From assembly GCA_047618505.1 (NCBI GenBank), contig JBLHLB010000162.1, forward strand, positions 1-8,662: a stretch of 8,662 nucleotides of DNA. The letters run 5' to 3'. The notes beneath the pieces were generated by a model that had not been told where the DNA came from, did no database searches, and saw nothing but the letters and a program-made list of their open reading frames with translations. The position numbers and the translations under genes are program-made. How positions within the stretch are numbered: position 1 is the stretch's first letter; every line of letters starts with the position of its first letter. Origin of the DNA: JBLHLB01 sp047618505 (GTDB taxonomy: Bacteria > Planctomycetota > UBA1135 > GCA-002686595). Below are positions 6,497 to 8,662 of this stretch, piece by piece.

Positions 6497-7375
6497 CTAA
6501 TCTCGACGGTCCACCAGCTCGATCTCGAAGACCCGAACATCGGGTTCCCGATCCAGAAGGACTCCGAGTACATTGCCGTCAGCGTCGCAGGCTACGCTCT
6601 GTCCGCCATAGACGTGCCCCGTCCAGGGTCCGTGACCGATGGAGCCAGTTCCGTCCACGCCGACCACCGGAGCCCCGGCGCGTCGCGCCGTGTGGGCCAC
6701 CCAACTGTGCAGACTCCGCCCGTGGTCGGGCCACTGCTCGGCCGGCGCCGCCCAGCCGTAGGGAACTAGCACGAGGTCGGGCTGACCCGCTGCAATGTCC
6801 GCCACGAGCTCATCCTTGAAGGTGTCTGCGCAGACCAACATGCCAATGCGACCGAAGCGCGTGTCCACCACTGACCCCATCGCATTCGGCCCCGGCGTGT
6901 AGGGCGGGTCCATCAGCTCCGTCAGGATGTTCACCTTGCGGTGTCGCATCAGGAGCTTGCCATTCCTGTCGATCAAGACGGCGGAATCGAAGAGCTGCTG
7001 CCCATCCGTCTCGCATAGACCCACGGCGATCATCAGTCCATGGCGACGCGCCATCTCTCCAAGGATCTCCGTCGTCCGACCGGGGATCGAATCCGCTTGC
7101 CCATGGGCTTCGGGGTTGACCCAGCCAAAGAGACAGGTCTCCGGCAGGCAGGCGATCTCAGCCCCCGCCTCGGCGGCGAGTCCCAGGGCCCTATCCACGG
7201 CGGCCAGGCCCTCTTCGAAATCGCCGCTGACATAGGTCTGGCAAGCAGCCACGCGAACGGAGGTGGAAACCCCTCTGGAATCAACTTCTTGATCGAATTC
7301 GAAGTCGTTGGCAGAGGAATTGCATGAAGCCATCAGGAGAAGGAAAGCAGCACTCAACAGGGAGATCGTTTTCAC
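6497..7375 (-). CDS. Nitrilase-superfamily carbon-nitrogen hydrolase, predicted lipoprotein
   Basis: This 292-residue protein starts with GTG 7375. The N-terminus MKTISLLSAAFLLLMASC is a lipoprotein signal with Cys18 as the likely lipid site (M-A-S-C is a slightly unusual lipobox). After a linker of about 20 residues the nitrilase domain begins (VRVAACQTYVSGDFE). The catalytic triad is visible: Glu79 in LPETCLFGW, Lys147 in RHRKVNIL and Cys182 in LVCADTF, with the spacing normal for the superfamily. Such enzymes cleave nitriles, amides or N-carbamoyl groups; the substrate cannot be read from the sequence. A lipid-anchored, extracytoplasmic form suggests action on a periplasmic amide. No Shine-Dalgarno stands before the GTG, but this start gives the full signal peptide. 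The gene is divergent from the thioredoxin-fold gene and convergent with the kinase remnant. Confidence 0.88.
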   Translation of the reverse strand: MKTISLLSAAFLLLMASCNSSANDFEFDQEVDSRGVSTSVRVAACQTYVSGDFEEGLAAVDRALGLAAEAGAEIACLPETCLFGWVNPEAHGQADSIPGRTTEILGEMARRHGLMIAVGLCETDGQQLFDSAVLIDRNGKLLMRHRKVNILTELMDPPYTPGPNAMGSVVDTRFGRIGMLVCADTFKDELVADIAAGQPDLVLVPYGWAAPAEQWPDHGRSLHSWVAHTARRAGAPVVGVDGTGSIGHGPWTGHVYGGQSVACDADGNVLGVLLDREPDVRVFEIELVDRRD

Positions 7376-7541
7376 GTCAGGAGAATACCAGAAGGCGTTT
7401 GAACGCTCCCTCGCAAGTGCCGCAGCCCGATCTCTGATTCAAACATTCACGCCTGCCGCCGGACCAGACACGCGACCAGCGGCCCCTAAAGCGCAACCCA
7501 AGCGCAAGAAGGGTCCCGATCTATCGACCTACGACCACTGA
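7376..7541 (+). other. Small unrecognised reading frame, possibly a C-terminal gene remnant
   Basis: A plus-strand frame is open from TTG 7308 to TGA 7539-7541, but its first part overlaps the nitrilase signal-peptide codons on the other strand. Only 7376-7541 is free of another gene. It has no ATG. The end is Ala/Pro-rich and then basic, closing with PKRKKGPDLSTYDH, which looks more like the tail of a larger protein than a whole one. The next gene starts seven bases later. It may be the relic of a gene whose 5' part was replaced by the nitrilase, or chance. I do not recognise it. Confidence 0.2.
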
Positions 7542-7548
7542 GCTCCCG

Positions 7549-8643
7549 ATGAATTTAGCTCCCGCCCTGTTGCTATCCAGCCTGTTCGCATCCGCTCAAC
7601 CGGCGCTGCTCCATCCGCACACCGCTGCAGTCGATGGCGAGCTGCAGCCTACCGAGGTCGGACAACTCGCACCGCCGCTTCAGACCGTCTATTGGTACGA
7701 CTTTGGGACCTCGAAGTCGGAGCCGGTCTTGACCGATTACCGCGGCGACGTGGCCCTCGTGCACACTTGGGGTTACTACTGCGATTCCTGTGTACGCACC
7801 GGTGTGCCGCTGTTGGTAGATGTCCTGCTCGCGAACCCCGAGGCAAACCTACGAGCGCTCTCTATCACCGTCGCCGTTGAGGACGGCGAGCCCGACGATC
7901 ACTTCGTAGACATCGGCCGCGAAATGGGATTACCCCATGCCATGGGGGTGGCGAATTTCAGTGGTGACATGACTCCCTACCTGGACCTCAATCGAAACGC
8001 ATCCCTGACCTGGTGTCACATCATCGGTCGAGAGGGAATCCTGCGTTGGTCAGGCGATCCTTCGCGTGATCCGGAGGAGTTCCTGGCTGCGACCAGGCTC
8101 GCCCTGCAGCAGCCGTGGATCAAGCTGCCCGACACACTCGCTGTGGAGTTGTCGGATTGCCTACCGTTGATCGCCGAGGGACGCTACGGCAAGGCGCGCA
8201 AGGTGGCCGCGAAGCTGCAGCAGCGCTACGCCAACAAATCAGAGGGAATCGCCGCCGGGGCAAGCGCGATCATGGCAGCCATCGACGGAGTGCATGCCAA
8301 GCTCCTGAAGCAGCTCGAGGATTCTCACGCAGCCCTCGAGGCAGAGGCCTTCGCCCGGGCCGCCGGCGAACTAGGCCTCTACTTCCCCAAGGCCGATAGC
8401 GCGAAGCGGCTCCAGGAGCTGCTAAAGCTCGCCAAGAAAACCGAAGGCTTTGCCGAAGACATTGAAGCGTGGCAAGCCTGGTTCGAGCTCCGAGACGAAC
8501 GCCCGCTCACCTTTCCCCAGCGCAAGGACAAGGATGCCAAGCGCTACGCCAAGGCCCTGACCAAGTTCCTCTCCAAGGCAGATGAAGGGGCGCCGGGATT
8601 GACGCAGGTGCGCCTGTGGGTCAACGCCTACGAGGCGGAATAG
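7549..8643 (+). CDS. Secreted thioredoxin-fold (TlpA/ResA-like) protein with helical C-terminal domain
   Basis: This 364-residue protein has a signal peptide MNLAPALLLSSLFASA, likely cut after ASA (14-16), though the n-region lacks a positive charge. Residues 37-190 follow the redoxin pattern: VGQLAPPL, then DYRGDVALVHTWGYYCDSC with the redox motif CDSC (78-81), then a REGILRW strand (161-167). The usual cis-Pro before that strand is absent: the spot reads NASLTWCHII (150-159) instead of a TP or SP pair. Cys156 and Cys204 are extra cysteines. Residues 195-364 are helical and rich in Ala, Glu and Lys, with repeat-like pairs of helices, perhaps TPR-like. The role is inferred as periplasmic thiol-disulfide exchange, or a derived non-catalytic protein. 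ATG 7549 has only a weak GAG upstream but is the start that yields a signal peptide. Confidence 0.85.
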   Translation: MNLAPALLLSSLFASAQPALLHPHTAAVDGELQPTEVGQLAPPLQTVYWYDFGTSKSEPVLTDYRGDVALVHTWGYYCDSCVRTGVPLLVDVLLANPEANLRALSITVAVEDGEPDDHFVDIGREMGLPHAMGVANFSGDMTPYLDLNRNASLTWCHIIGREGILRWSGDPSRDPEEFLAATRLALQQPWIKLPDTLAVELSDCLPLIAEGRYGKARKVAAKLQQRYANKSEGIAAGASAIMAAIDGVHAKLLKQLEDSHAALEAEAFARAAGELGLYFPKADSAKRLQELLKLAKKTEGFAEDIEAWQAWFELRDERPLTFPQRKDKDAKRYAKALTKFLSKADEGAPGLTQVRLWVNAYEAE

Positions 8644-8662
8644 CTGCAGCCTCAGACTTGTC

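Overview
The window looks like accessory chromosome of a GC-rich, Gram-negative-type environmental bacterium. Planctomycetota is my best guess, with low certainty. The reasons are the mix of gene families: a PQQ-type beta-propeller protein opening with the WTRFRGPNGSGV signature and carrying inserted EF-hands, a Calx-beta lipoprotein, a thioredoxin-fold protein with a long helical tail, and a lipoprotein-type nitrilase. No rRNA, tRNA or CRISPR array was seen.

Layout. 1-815 (minus) is the N-terminal part of a secreted lipoprotein with two Calx-beta-like modules, cut by the window edge. A short divergent region (816-981) separates it from an exported PQQ-like beta-propeller protein (982-2517, plus). 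Directly behind that, in the same direction, lies a broken VOC plus double-cupin gene (2535-3617). Its pieces fall in two reading frames, with two stop codons in the linker. It ends tail-to-tail with an RhlE-like DEAD-box RNA helicase (minus, 3614 to about 5091); the two stop codons share the bases CTAG. The helicase frame has no usual start codon in front of its Q motif.

5285-6492 is the most disturbed part. It holds remains of hybrid sensor histidine kinase(s). The minus strand carries the G2 box of the ATPase domain followed by a receiver domain in three frames. The plus strand carries the N and G1 boxes and, further on, the C-terminal end of a receiver. Between those two plus-strand pieces sits a 166-bp fold-back element (6220-6385) with CTAG at both ends. 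Removing the element with one CTAG rejoins the plus-strand pieces in frame.

The right part is intact again. A nitrilase-superfamily lipoprotein (minus, 6497-7375) is divergent from a secreted thioredoxin-fold protein (plus, 7549-8643), with a small unrecognised reading frame between them.

How the genes work together. No single pathway is visible. Four intact products (lipoprotein, propeller, nitrilase, thioredoxin-fold protein) carry export signals and probably act in the envelope or periplasm; the helicase is cytoplasmic. The two damaged regions stand among long undamaged genes, so I read them as gene decay rather than general sequencing error. The strongest candidate for something new is the head-on kinase wreck with the fold-back element. 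I do not see a convincing new defence or biosynthetic system.
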